Part shown: positions 6,994 through 14,747 of the stretch, piece after piece | Layout of the letters: every line of letters starts with the position of its first letter | How positions within the stretch are numbered: position 1 is the first letter of the stretch | Source of the DNA: JACQPU01 sp039961715 | GTDB taxonomy: Bacteria > Bacteroidota > Ignavibacteria > UBA10030 | Assembly (NCBI GenBank): GCA_039961715.1 | Contig: JABRVW010000077.1 | Span: 1-21,968 of the forward strand | Reading direction: 5' to 3' | Length of the DNA stretch: 21,968 nucleotides | The notes under the pieces: model-generated | What the model saw: only the letters and a program-made list of their open reading frames with translations | The model's database searches: none | Told to the model about the DNA's origin: nothing | Made by a program: the position numbers and the translations under genes

Positions 6994-8082
6994 TCAGGAT
7001 TTGGCCGCCCGCTTTGTGGGCGACGTCTCTGATTTCGCTGCGGGAGGAGCAGCAGGCTCGCCCGGGAGCAAGCCGAGTTTTTCGCGGATGGCGGTATCGA
7101 TCTCCTTTACCGCGCCCGCGTTCGCCTGCAAAAAGGCCTTGACCGCTTCCCGTCCCTGTCCGAGACGGTCCCCCTTGTACGCAAACCACGATCCGCTCCT
7201 TTCAATAATGCCGCTGTCAACACCGGCATCGATCAAATCCCCCAGGCGGGATATGCCTTCGTTGTAAAGAATATCGAACTGGGCCTCCTTGAACGGAGGC
7301 GCCACCTTGTTCTTGACGACCTTGACCCGCGTGCGGTTTCCGACCACGTTCTGGCCGTCCTTGATCGCTTCGATCCGCCGAACGTCCAGCCGCACCGACG
7401 CGTAGAACTTGAGAGCGTTACCGCCGGTCGTGGTTTCCGGATTGCCAAACATGATGCCGATCTTCTGACGGAGCTGGTTCGTAAAGATCACGCTCGTTTT
7501 CGATTTGCTGATCGCCGCGGTGAGCTTTCGCAGGGCCTGCGACATGAGCCTGGCCTGCACACCCATGGATGGATCGCCCATTTCACCCTCGATTTCCGCC
7601 CTGGGCGTCAACGCCGCCACGGAATCAACTACGATGACATCAAGCGCCCCGCTCCGCACCAGCGTTTCCACGATCTCCAGGGCCTGCTCGCCGTACTCCG
7701 GCTGAGAAAGCAGAAGATTGTTCACATCGACGCCAAGCTTCTTCGCATAGGCCGTGTCCAGCGCATGCTCAGCATCGACGAAGGCGGCAATGCCGCCGGT
7801 CTTTTGCGCCTCGGCAATGATATGCAGACAGAGAGTCGTTTTCCCGGAAGATTCAGGTCCGAACACTTCGATCACCCTTCCCCGCGGAACACCGCCGATT
7901 CCGAGCGCGGCGTCAAGCGTGATTGAACCCGTCGAGATGACGTCGACGCGTGCAATCGGACCCTCGTTCAAACGCATGATCGACCCCTTGCCGTGCTGCT
8001 TTTCGATCTGGTCGATCGCGATCTTCAGGGCCTGCAGGCGCGCTTCTTTGGAAGGAGTGGAGGAGGATGTTGTTTCTGGCAT
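6994..8082 (-). CDS. recA: Recombinase RecA
   Basis: RecA forms ATP-dependent filaments on single-stranded DNA for homologous recombination, and triggers LexA-type self-cleavage where LexA exists. The 362-residue protein has the Walker A motif GPESSGKT (75-82), the catalytic Glu in DAEHALD (E105), Walker B VIVVDSVAAL (149-158), TNQLRQKIG (201-209) and the DNA-binding L2 loop MFGNPETTTGG (211-221). The C-terminal 25 residues are Ala/Pro/Lys rich. A GGAG ribosome binding site sits 5 nt before the ATG. It lies inside the pgsA-pgpA-cinA-thpR-recA-recX run, 11 bp after thpR. I see no LexA box directly upstream, so SOS control, if any, acts from further upstream. Confidence 0.99.
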   Translation of the reverse strand: MPETTSSSTPSKEARLQALKIAIDQIEKQHGKGSIMRLNEGPIARVDVISTGSITLDAALGIGGVPRGRVIEVFGPESSGKTTLCLHIIAEAQKTGGIAAFVDAEHALDTAYAKKLGVDVNNLLLSQPEYGEQALEIVETLVRSGALDVIVVDSVAALTPRAEIEGEMGDPSMGVQARLMSQALRKLTAAISKSKTSVIFTNQLRQKIGIMFGNPETTTGGNALKFYASVRLDVRRIEAIKDGQNVVGNRTRVKVVKNKVAPPFKEAQFDILYNEGISRLGDLIDAGVDSGIIERSGSWFAYKGDRLGQGREAVKAFLQANAGAVKEIDTAIREKLGLLPGEPAAPPAAKSETSPTKRAAKS

Positions 8083-8093
8083 GAAAACTCCGG

Positions 8094-8657
8094 TTACGAA
8101 GACAAAGGAATGGATTGGAGAACGGTGTATCTCGACCCATTCGGATGCAAGTCACTCTTCATCACCAGCACTTCCGCACAACGCGTCGAGACCGGTTCAA
8201 AGGTAAGAGATTTTAGTATTGCTGTCAAGCGATGGCCCGCGTCGAAATGTTTTATCCGCGCAATGGTGAGGTGAGGATGAAACGGCCGCTCATCCTCCGC
8301 AAAGCCCGCGCTCACCGCCGCACGATTCACATCGTTCTGCAATTCCAGAATCGACCGCGAGTCGCGCACACCAACCCAGAGAACCCGCGGACGATCCATC
8401 GACGGGAACGCGCCGAGCCCCTCGTATATAATATCAAACGAGGAATGGTAACGCGCAATCGCCGAGATTTCCTTCACCAGAAGCTCGATTCGCCCCGGAT
8501 CGATGGATCCCAGGAATTTCAACGTCATGTGCAGTTTTGCGGGATTCTCCCACCGAATGGCTGAAGCAGAAGATTGAATGCCGGAACGGAGCGCTGAGAC
8601 GGCTTCCCGCACCTGCGAATCCACCGGCACGGTCAGAAAACAACGAATGCCCGACAT
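8094..8657 (-). CDS. thpR: RNA 2',3'-cyclic phosphodiesterase (2'-5' RNA ligase family)
   Basis: This 2H-phosphoesterase hydrolyses 2',3'-cyclic phosphate ends of RNA and can ligate RNA halves through 2'-5' bonds in vitro. The 187-residue protein has both HxT motifs: HMTLKFLG at 43-50 (H43, T45) and HPHLTIAR at 127-134 (H129, T131). The N-terminal strand RCFLTVPVD is typical. The start lies 4 bp after the cinA stop. An AGGAG overlaps the last cinA codons but is only 1 nt from the ATG, so coupled translation is likely. A cinA-thpR-recA order is common in several phyla. Confidence 0.93.
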   Translation of the reverse strand: MSGIRCFLTVPVDSQVREAVSALRSGIQSSASAIRWENPAKLHMTLKFLGSIDPGRIELLVKEISAIARYHSSFDIIYEGLGAFPSMDRPRVLWVGVRDSRSILELQNDVNRAAVSAGFAEDERPFHPHLTIARIKHFDAGHRLTAILKSLTFEPVSTRCAEVLVMKSDLHPNGSRYTVLQSIPLSS

Positions 8658-8661
8658 GCTC

Positions 8662-9912
8662 CTATCCGATCTTTAACAGTGCCCGCCGCACAAGCTCAAG
8701 GGCTGCTTGAGAGGCGCGTTCCTTGATCCGCCGTCGTTCATCAACGAAATTGAATCGCAAAGCCAGCGTTTGCGAATGATCGGAATATCCAATCCAGACA
8801 AGGCCGACGGGTTTTTCCGGCGTACCGCCCGTGGGCCCCGCAATTCCCGTTGTTGAAAGGCCGATGTCCGTTTTTGCCCGTTCTCTGGCTCCTTTCGCCA
8901 TGGCCTGCGCAACCTCCTTGCTGACCGCACCGTGCTCCGCAAGCAGGCCCGCCGGAACGCCAAGTTCTGCGGTTTTGGATTCGTTGCTGTAGGTGATGAA
9001 GCCCCGTTCAAAGTACCGTGAGCTTCCCGATACGTCGGTCAGCCGGTCGGATATGATCCCCCCTGTGCAGGATTCCGCCACGGCAATGGTCAATCCCCTC
9101 TCCGCAAGCATCCGTCCCACGACTTCCTCCAATTCCTCCTCATCCTGTCCATATATGTATTTTTCCGCTCTTTCCCTGATCTTCCGCTCCGCAACGGCAA
9201 TGCTCTCTTCGGCCTCGGAGGAAGATCGCGAACGGGCCGTGATGCGCAGGCGCACGCCCAGCGGGCTGGGCAAATAGGCAAGGGTCATACCCTGGCGTCC
9301 GCCGAAGAGAGCGGAAACATCGCCAAGACGCTCAGCGAGTATGGACTCCGCAATTCCCGTCGTCCGCAATGTCTTGTGGCGTATGACGATCCCCGTTCCA
9401 CGTTCGGCGAAAAACGGGACAATGAATCTCTCCATCATTCCTTTCATTTCGTAAGGAACCCCCGGCACCACGGCCATAAACCGGTCCTCGCGCTCAAAGA
9501 AATAGCCGGGAGCCGTACCTTCGATATTCTGGATGACTCTGCATCCGCGCGGTACCATGGCCTGATCGCGATTATTCGGGGTCACAGGCAGGCCGCGGGC
9601 CTCAAAACGCCTTTGAATGTGCTCCAGGGCCTTTTCATCCATTATCAGATCCGTCTGAAAGAACTCACATACCGCCGCCCGCGTAACGTCGTCATGCGTG
9701 GGACCGAGTCCGCCCGTGACGACAGTGACCTGTGCGCGCTTCCAGGCCTCCTCAAGAACACCCAGGATTTCAGCGACTCTGTCTCCCACCGTGGACATCC
9801 GGACAACGTTGACCCCGACACTGTTGAGGCGTTCCGCAATATAGGCTTGATTTGTGTTGATGACCTGACCGATCAGCAACTCATCGCCGATGGAAACGAT
9901 CTCAGCATTCAT
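8662..9912 (-). CDS. cinA: CinA family nicotinamide-nucleotide amidase
   Basis: This is a two-domain protein of 416 residues. Residues 1-170 form the molybdopterin-binding-like (MoCF) domain with SIGDELLIGQVINTN (7-21) and TGGLGPTHDD (66-75); in some homologues it has ADP-ribose pyrophosphatase activity. Residues about 255-416 form the CinA C-terminal domain with AESCTGG (279-285) and TTGIAGPTGGTPEKPVG (354-370), the nicotinamide mononucleotide deamidase site for pyridine nucleotide salvage. It starts 6 bp after pgpA with no ribosome binding site, implying translational coupling. It sits upstream of recA as in many bacteria where cinA is linked to competence or recombination, but nothing here proves that role. 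Confidence 0.96.
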   Translation of the reverse strand: MNAEIVSIGDELLIGQVINTNQAYIAERLNSVGVNVVRMSTVGDRVAEILGVLEEAWKRAQVTVVTGGLGPTHDDVTRAAVCEFFQTDLIMDEKALEHIQRRFEARGLPVTPNNRDQAMVPRGCRVIQNIEGTAPGYFFEREDRFMAVVPGVPYEMKGMMERFIVPFFAERGTGIVIRHKTLRTTGIAESILAERLGDVSALFGGRQGMTLAYLPSPLGVRLRITARSRSSSEAEESIAVAERKIRERAEKYIYGQDEEELEEVVGRMLAERGLTIAVAESCTGGIISDRLTDVSGSSRYFERGFITYSNESKTAELGVPAGLLAEHGAVSKEVAQAMAKGARERAKTDIGLSTTGIAGPTGGTPEKPVGLVWIGYSDHSQTLALRFNFVDERRRIKERASQAALELVRRALLKIG

Positions 9913-9918
9913 GGAGGA

Positions 9919-10404
9919 TCAGAACGGAAGGATGGTGTGGAACCCGAGACGAACGAATACATGGACGATCAGGTTTGTGTAGATCCCTGCAACAACATCG
10001 TCCATCATGATTCCCATTCCGCCCCTCAGCGAATCGAACTTCCTGGCCGGCCATGGTTTCAGAATGTCGAGAATCCTGAACACAAAGAACGCTGCAACCG
10101 CGGCGGAGAGGCTCTTGGGGACAAGAAAAAGCGAAATCCACATACCGAGGATCTCGTCGATGGTCACCTCGGCGGGATCATGGCCGTAGCGGCGCTCCAT
10201 GGATCCAGCCGCTTTTGCGCCAAGGAGAAGAGCGAGGGCGCATGCAGGCATGATGGCATAGGGATGTTCGAAGCCGGGAATGAGGTAGATGGCCAGACCC
10301 ACGAGACTTCCCACTGTACCGGAAGCGATCGGGGAAAAACCCGTGAACAAGCCGGAGCCGAACAGGAGGACCGGCCAGGTTACGCGGAATGAGGGATCGG
10401 CCAC
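9919..10404 (-). CDS. pgpA: Phosphatidylglycerophosphatase A
   Basis: PgpA removes phosphate from phosphatidylglycerol phosphate, the product of PgsA encoded just upstream, to give phosphatidylglycerol in the inner membrane. The motifs ASGTVGSLVG, TIDEILGMWISLF, RILDILKPWPARKFDS and DDVVAGIY mark the family, and there are about four hydrophobic segments. Start choice: GTG at 10404, with GAGG 8 nt upstream and lying just after the pgsA stop, gives 161 residues beginning MADPSFRVTWPVLL. An in-frame ATG at 10452 (177 residues) and a TTG at 10485 would overlap pgsA and add a Ser/Glu/Pro-rich stretch unlike the family. The ATG start is the main alternative. Confidence 0.88.
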   Translation of the reverse strand: MADPSFRVTWPVLLFGSGLFTGFSPIASGTVGSLVGLAIYLIPGFEHPYAIMPACALALLLGAKAAGSMERRYGHDPAEVTIDEILGMWISLFLVPKSLSAAVAAFFVFRILDILKPWPARKFDSLRGGMGIMMDDVVAGIYTNLIVHVFVRLGFHTILPF

Positions 10405-10414
10405 CAGGGGGGCC

Positions 10415-11044
10415 TCAGTCCCGCTCGGTGACTCTTCTGCTGGACAAGTCATAGAGTTCCCGAATGATGGCCCTGTTTCCGACAATATAGAGCACGCCGG
10501 TCCAGACCGTAATCACGGCGATGAGGATGACCAGAATGTCGAGGACCGTGCGGTCGAGGAGAGCGTCGATGGCTTTGCCGTAATTCTGCGCGAAGAAGTC
10601 CGTGTTGCGCGCAACGTACAGGAGTAAAATGTAATAAATAACGACAAATTGGAGAAACGTCTTCGTCTTGGCGAATCTCGTCGTGTCAATCGGCTTGCCT
10701 CTCCATTCGGAATACGATCGAAGGAGCGTGATGGCGATGTCGCGAATCACGATCAGCCAGACAGCCCAGCCGGGGGCAAGGCCAAGAATGACGAAAGAGA
10801 TGAGTGCTGCCGATGTGACAATCTTGTCGGCAAGAGGATCAAGAAACGTTCCCCATCGCGTCACGTACCCCCAGCGCCGTGCCACCCAGCCGTCATACCA
10901 GTCGGTCAACACGGCCAGAATGAAAACGATGAGGGAAATCTGACGAAAAACAGGATTTTCTGAAAACAGGAATGCGAGAAAAACCGGCGTGAGCAGGATT
11001 CTGAGCAGCGTAAGCTGATTGGGGGGTGAAAAGGAGATTCTCAT
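10415..11044 (-). CDS. pgsA: CDP-diacylglycerol-glycerol-3-phosphate 3-phosphatidyltransferase
   Basis: PgsA transfers the phosphatidyl group from CDP-diacylglycerol to glycerol-3-phosphate, the committed step to phosphatidylglycerol and cardiolipin. The CDP-alcohol phosphotransferase signature DG-x2-AR-x8-G-x3-D-x3-D is exact here, spanning DGWVARRWGYVTRWG and then TFLDPLAD. The protein has about five transmembrane segments. The ATG at 11044 gives 209 residues starting MRISFSPPNQLTLLRILLTP, matching the usual N-terminus. A second in-frame ATG at 11059 would add 5 residues; neither has a clear ribosome binding site. It follows the rpmB terminator and begins the tightly packed run to recA, with pgpA directly after it. 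Confidence 0.93.
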   Translation of the reverse strand: MRISFSPPNQLTLLRILLTPVFLAFLFSENPVFRQISLIVFILAVLTDWYDGWVARRWGYVTRWGTFLDPLADKIVTSAALISFVILGLAPGWAVWLIVIRDIAITLLRSYSEWRGKPIDTTRFAKTKTFLQFVVIYYILLLYVARNTDFFAQNYGKAIDALLDRTVLDILVILIAVITVWTGVLYIVGNRAIIRELYDLSSRRVTERD

Positions 11045-11087
11045 ACCGGAACATCGCATTCAAGAAAAGTCGGACGATGATCGAGCA

Positions 11088-11113
11088 ACAAAAAATCCCG
11101 CGGGAGGCGGGAT
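11088..11113 (-). terminator. Rho-independent terminator of rpmB
   Basis: On the minus strand ATCCCGC pairs with GCGGGAT (7 bp, 5-nt loop) and is followed by a T run. It lies 28 bp after the rpmB stop and separates rpmB from pgsA, although some read-through may feed the pgsA cluster. Confidence 0.85.
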
Positions 11114-11141
11114 CAGCGTTTTTCCGGCACCAGCAGATCGT

Positions 11142-11333
11142 TCAGGCCGCCTTGCGGATTCTTCCCGATTTGATGCAATTCGTGCAAACCCATACACGTC
11201 GCACATTGCCTTCCACCACGGCCCGGACGCGCTTGAGGTTTGGAAGAAATCTACGGGGCGTTCTGTTGTGTGCGTGGCTGACGTTGTTGCCTGCCATCGG
11301 TTTCTTTCCGCAAATCTCACAAACTCTTGCCAT
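11142..11333 (-). CDS. rpmB: 50S ribosomal protein L28
   Basis: L28 is a small basic protein of the large ribosomal subunit. The 63-residue product carries MARVCEICGKKPMAGNNVSH and NRTPRRFLPNL, typical of L28. It keeps two CxxC pairs (C5/C8 and C50/C53), so this is the zinc-binding paralogue type rather than the zinc-free form made under zinc limitation in some bacteria. GGAG lies 7 nt before the ATG. It is monocistronic, or first in the transcript, and ends at a terminator. It is divergent from tsaD. Confidence 0.96.
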   Translation of the reverse strand: MARVCEICGKKPMAGNNVSHAHNRTPRRFLPNLKRVRAVVEGNVRRVWVCTNCIKSGRIRKAA

Positions 11334-11368
11334 TCAAAACTCCGTTTTCGAACGAAAGAAAGTGAGTT

Positions 11369-11397
11369 AAGATAAGAAAAAAAATGAAAAGTGAAAA
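11369..11397 (-). promoter_or_regulatory. Possible rpmB promoter
   Basis: On the minus strand TTTTCA (11392-11397) and TATCTT (11369-11374) are 17 bp apart. This would give a leader of about 28 nt with a GGAG site. The boxes lie in a long T-rich tract, so the match could be chance; upstream T/A runs could act as an UP-like element. Confidence 0.35.
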
Positions 11398-11440
11398 GGA
11401 AAAAGTAAAAAATGGGTTGGTGAATTCGGCCTGTTGCCGG

Positions 11441-11469
11441 TTGCAGGGCGCTGGTTTTTTGAGTATTAT
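11441..11469 (+). promoter_or_regulatory. tsaD promoter placed for a leaderless mRNA
   Basis: TTGCAG (11441-11446), a 17-bp spacer and TATTAT (11464-11469) make a good sigma70-type promoter. Only 9 nt separate the -10 box from the tsaD ATG at 11479, so transcription should start at or within about 3 nt of the start codon. Confidence 0.65.
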
Positions 11470-11478
11470 CAAACGAAT

Positions 11479-12519
11479 ATGACGGTTCTGGGAATCGAAA
11501 CATCGTGCGACGAAACCTCGGTAGCAGTGCTTCGGGATGGACTGCTTCTTTCCAATGTCACAGCCACTCAGATGGTGCATGCGAAATTCGGGGGCGTCGT
11601 TCCGGAACTTGCCTCGCGGGCCCATCTGCGCCTGATCACGCCGGTGGTGGAGGACGCGTTGACAACATCGGGGGTTTCGGCGGGGGAAATTGACACGATT
11701 GCCGCCGTGTATGGGCCCGGACTCATCGGATCGATCCTCGTCGGCCTTAGTTTCGGGAAAGCGATGGCTGTCGGGCTGGGAGTACCATTCGTGGGGGTCA
11801 ACCACATCGAAGCCCATCTCGTCTCGAATCTCATCGAGGACCCGAAACCCGGCTTCCCGTTTGTGGCCCTGACTGTCTCCGGGGGGCACACACAACTTGT
11901 TCTTGTCACGGGACCGCTGGAATACACCCTGCTTGGCGAAACACGCGACGACGCAGCCGGAGAGGCCTTTGACAAGGCTGCAAAGATGCTCGGCATCGGA
12001 TATCCCGGCGGGCCGCTGATAGACAAGCTGGCACGCGGGGGAAATCCCGATGCCGTGCGGTTCCCGCGGCCATACCTTGACGAAGACGGCTATGAATTCA
12101 GCTTCAGCGGATTGAAGACCTCATTGCTCTATTATGTAAGGAAGCATCAACTCACCCAGGAGCGCTTGCAGAAAGAGCCACAACTTCTGGCCGACCTTTG
12201 TGCAAGCTTTCAGGGGGCCATTGTCGACGTGTTGGTTCAGAAACTGCTCGCCGCCGCCGACCGGTACGGTGTACCTTCCATCGCGGTTGCGGGTGGCGTC
12301 GCGGCAAACTCGGAACTTCGACGGCGTCTGGAAACCGAATCCGCCAAACGAAAGCTCCGGCTCTTTGTTCCCAAGTTTGAATATTGCACGGACAACGGTG
12401 CCATGATTGCCATGGCAGGTTATCTGAAAGCACAAAAAGGCATGTATTCGGATCTCGAACTGCCGGCCGTTCCAAATCTGAAAATCGGCTCACCCACTCA
12501 GCCGATTCAACTCATTTAA
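11479..12519 (+). CDS. tsaD: tRNA N6-adenosine threonylcarbamoyltransferase TsaD
   Basis: TsaD, with TsaB and TsaE, transfers threonylcarbamoyl from the TsaC product to A37 of ANN-decoding tRNAs. The 346-residue protein has the N-terminal LGIETSCDETSVAV, the metal-binding HxxxH in GVNHIEAHL (H109, H113), SGGHTQLV (134-141) and the ASKHA-fold motif AVAGGVAANSELRRRL. The late FVPKFEYCTDNGAMIA is also typical. An in-frame start at 11434 would lie upstream of the promoter and lacks family similarity, so the ATG at 11479 is chosen; it has no ribosome binding site. It starts the plus-strand run tsaD-trpA-aroQ-mltG-lipoprotein. Confidence 0.97.
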   Translation: MTVLGIETSCDETSVAVLRDGLLLSNVTATQMVHAKFGGVVPELASRAHLRLITPVVEDALTTSGVSAGEIDTIAAVYGPGLIGSILVGLSFGKAMAVGLGVPFVGVNHIEAHLVSNLIEDPKPGFPFVALTVSGGHTQLVLVTGPLEYTLLGETRDDAAGEAFDKAAKMLGIGYPGGPLIDKLARGGNPDAVRFPRPYLDEDGYEFSFSGLKTSLLYYVRKHQLTQERLQKEPQLLADLCASFQGAIVDVLVQKLLAAADRYGVPSIAVAGGVAANSELRRRLETESAKRKLRLFVPKFEYCTDNGAMIAMAGYLKAQKGMYSDLELPAVPNLKIGSPTQPIQLI

Positions 12520-12534
12520 CTCATTGAAGTCTCT

Positions 12535-13329
12535 CTGAACTCCATCCCTCAAACCCTCTTACGTCTTCGTTCAACCGGCACGAAAGCGCTGATCCCCTAC
12601 ATCACGCCTGAGTATCCGGTCAAGGGATCCACCGTCCCTGTTCTGCAGGCCCTTGCGGGTGCGGGGGCGGATATGATCGAAGTCGGGATGCCGTTCAGTG
12701 ACCCGCTTGCCGACGGAAAGACGATTCAGCATTCTTCGGAGGTGGCTTTGCGAAACGGGGTTCGTCTTCCGGTTATTCTTGAAGCCGTCCGGCAATTCCG
12801 GCGGTCAAGTCCGATCCCTGTGATTCTGATGGGCTACATGAATCCAATCTTTCGATTCGGCGTGGCAAAGTTTACGGAAGCCGCGCGGGACGCGGGTGTG
12901 GACGGCTTGATCGTGGCAGACCTTCCTCCGGAAGAGGCGGGGGTACTTCTCGGTGCCTCAGAGTCCGCGGGGCTCAGCAACGTGTTCCTGATCGCGCCAA
13001 CGACAAGCGATGAACGGATGAAGTGGATCGACCGGCACTCGACGGATTTTTCTTACTGTGTGTCTCTTACCGGAGTGACCGGCGCACGCGCGGCCTTCGG
13101 AACAAACGGGTCACTCGGGTCGTTTCTCCAACGGGTGCGTGCCAACACCACGAAGCCGTTCGTTGTGGGCTTCGGGATCTCAACGGCGGCGCATGTTCAG
13201 GAGGTCTGGAAGCACGCCGACGGGGCGGTGGTTGGCTCGGCGCTGATCGACCGCCTGGATGGTGCCGAGACCCCCGATGAAGCCGCTCAACGCGCCGCCG
13301 ATTTTCTTTCATCCCTACGGGCAACCTGA
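12535..13329 (+). CDS. trpA: Tryptophan synthase alpha chain, with non-canonical start
   Basis: TrpA cleaves indole-3-glycerol phosphate and passes indole to TrpB. The conserved core is complete: KALIPYITPEYP, the catalytic Glu in DMIEVGMPFSDP, the catalytic Asp in LADGKTIQ, MGYMNPIFRFG, VSLTGVTGAR and VGFGISTAAHVQEV. The reading frame is open from just after the tsaD stop, but the first ATG (12673) falls inside the core and would remove strand 1 and helix 1. No ATG, GTG or TTG exists in frame before it. CTG at 12535 gives MNSIPQTLLRLRSTGTKALI, which aligns with the usual TrpA N-terminus (264 residues). ATT at 12523 would add 4 residues. No ribosome binding site is visible, so reinitiation after tsaD (stop 15 bp upstream) is plausible. 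trpB and the other trp genes are not nearby. Confidence 0.9.
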   Translation: MNSIPQTLLRLRSTGTKALIPYITPEYPVKGSTVPVLQALAGAGADMIEVGMPFSDPLADGKTIQHSSEVALRNGVRLPVILEAVRQFRRSSPIPVILMGYMNPIFRFGVAKFTEAARDAGVDGLIVADLPPEEAGVLLGASESAGLSNVFLIAPTTSDERMKWIDRHSTDFSYCVSLTGVTGARAAFGTNGSLGSFLQRVRANTTKPFVVGFGISTAAHVQEVWKHADGAVVGSALIDRLDGAETPDEAAQRAADFLSSLRAT

Positions 13330-13640
13330 TGGACAACCATCTCGCCGAGGAACTGGAGCGCTGGCGCGGCAGGATCGACGATATCGATCTGGAACTTGTT
13401 CGCCTGCTGAATGAACGTGCCCGGTGTGCAGAAGAAATCGGAAAGATCAAGATCGTGCTTGGTCTTGACGCTTACTCTCCTGAACGCGAGGAGGAAGTGA
13501 TGAACAACGTGACGACATCAAATCCGGGACCGCTCTCGCCACAGGCGGTCAAGAGGCTTTTCGAGCGGATCATCGACGAGTCTCGCTCCGTTGAGCGCCT
13601 GGCCATGCTGAAAAGGAAAAACAAGGGTGGAAAGTCGTGA
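13329..13640 (+). CDS. Chorismate mutase, AroQ type
   Basis: This 103-residue helical protein matches the monofunctional AroQ/CM_2 chorismate mutase, which converts chorismate to prephenate for Phe and Tyr synthesis. Typical sequence includes WRGRIDDIDLELVRLLNERA (12-31), EEIGKIKIVLGL and the YSPEREEEV segment holding the active-site Arg/Glu. A family-like C-terminal helix ends in ERIIDESRSVERLAML. Its ATG overlaps the trpA stop by one base (TGATG), so translation is coupled. It lies between an enzyme of the Trp branch and mltG; no prephenate dehydratase or dehydrogenase domain is fused. Confidence 0.93.
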   Translation: MDNHLAEELERWRGRIDDIDLELVRLLNERARCAEEIGKIKIVLGLDAYSPEREEEVMNNVTTSNPGPLSPQAVKRLFERIIDESRSVERLAMLKRKNKGGKS

Positions 13641-14728
13641 GCAGACTGAGAACCATGTGGGAAAGGATCGGTGCCGGCGCCCTGCGGGTGTGGAGTTTGA
13701 AAAAGGCTCGCCTTCCCCTCGTGACCGGTGCGATCCTCCTTGCTCTGGCATCGGCGTTTCTTCTCTGGGTCTTTCTGTGGCCGAATTGGTTTTCAGCCCC
13801 GGCCGAACGCGTCGTGCATGTTTCCCGGGGAGACACCTTCAATCGGGTGGTGGATTCTCTGTACGCGAAAGGGATCATTCGAAGCAAAGCGGCGCTGAAG
13901 ATCGCAGGAAGGATGCTCGGATGGACAACGGAGCTGAAGGTCGGGCGCTACGTGTTTTCCAGCGGATTGTCGAATCTTGCTATCCTCTCGGGCCTGCACG
14001 ACGGCTCGGCGCGCAAGCTGGTCCCTGTGGCCATTCCGGAAGGCTCGCGAATGACATTCATCGCCGGAAGAGTGGGGCGCGAACTGGGGGTGGATTCGGC
14101 GCGTGTCATGGATCTGTGCAGGGATTCTGCATTGATTGCTTTCTGGAATGTGCCGGCATCGTCGCTCGAAGGCTACCTGATGCCCGATACGTATCTCTTC
14201 CACTGGCAGACCGAGGAGCGTGCGGTCGTGGAGAGGTTCCTTCAGGGCTTCCGCGAATTTTACACCGATTCGCTCGTCCGCCGGCAGGAGGAGTTGGGCA
14301 TGACCCTGCACGAGGTTGTGACGTTCGCCTCGATCGTCGATCGGGAGACACAGCTGCCCTGGGAGCGTGCCGTGGTCGCAGGGGTCTATCATAATCGTCT
14401 CAGGCGCGGTATGCGACTCGAGGCCGATCCGACGATTCAATACATTCTCCCCGACGGTCCTCGCCGTTTGCTCTACAACGATCTTCGCATCCCGTCTCCG
14501 TACAATACCTACAGGAACAGGGGGCTTCCACCGGGACCAATCGGAAACCCGGGACGCGAGGCGATCCTCGCGACGCTATATCCTGAAAAGCACGAGTATC
14601 TTTACTTTGTTGCAGACGGAAAAGGCGGGCATACCTTCAGCAGGAGTTATGCAGAACACTTGCGCGCCGTTCGGGAGTTTCGCCGGATCCGAAGAGAAAT
14701 TCAGCGACAAATCAACCTCGACAGCTGA
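13637..14728 (+). CDS. mltG: Endolytic murein transglycosylase MltG
   Basis: MltG cuts nascent peptidoglycan strands in the periplasm and is thought to set glycan length by acting as a terminase. The 363-residue protein has a cytoplasmic N-terminus, one transmembrane segment (about 29-48) and a LysM-like subdomain (about 58-110). The YceG catalytic domain follows, with catalytic Glu E237 in ASIVDRETQ, then LEADPTIQYIL, SPYNTYRNRGLPPGPIGNPG and VADGKGGHTFSRSYAEHL. It starts with GTG overlapping the chorismate mutase stop (GTGA). All key residues are present. Confidence 0.96.
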   Translation: MSRLRTMWERIGAGALRVWSLKKARLPLVTGAILLALASAFLLWVFLWPNWFSAPAERVVHVSRGDTFNRVVDSLYAKGIIRSKAALKIAGRMLGWTTELKVGRYVFSSGLSNLAILSGLHDGSARKLVPVAIPEGSRMTFIAGRVGRELGVDSARVMDLCRDSALIAFWNVPASSLEGYLMPDTYLFHWQTEERAVVERFLQGFREFYTDSLVRRQEELGMTLHEVVTFASIVDRETQLPWERAVVAGVYHNRLRRGMRLEADPTIQYILPDGPRRLLYNDLRIPSPYNTYRNRGLPPGPIGNPGREAILATLYPEKHEYLYFVADGKGGHTFSRSYAEHLRAVREFRRIRREIQRQINLDS

Positions 14729-14747
14729 TTGCCATCCCTCATTATCC

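Noticed and set aside
9376..10392. A 338-codon plus-strand open frame opposite cinA and pgpA
   Set aside because: It is antisense to two well-conserved proteins and is full of His, Arg and Asp typical of shadow frames.
14367..14747. N-terminal extension of the Ig-like lipoprotein by 127 codons
   Set aside because: It would overlap mltG out of frame and hide the signal peptide and lipobox that begin at 14748.
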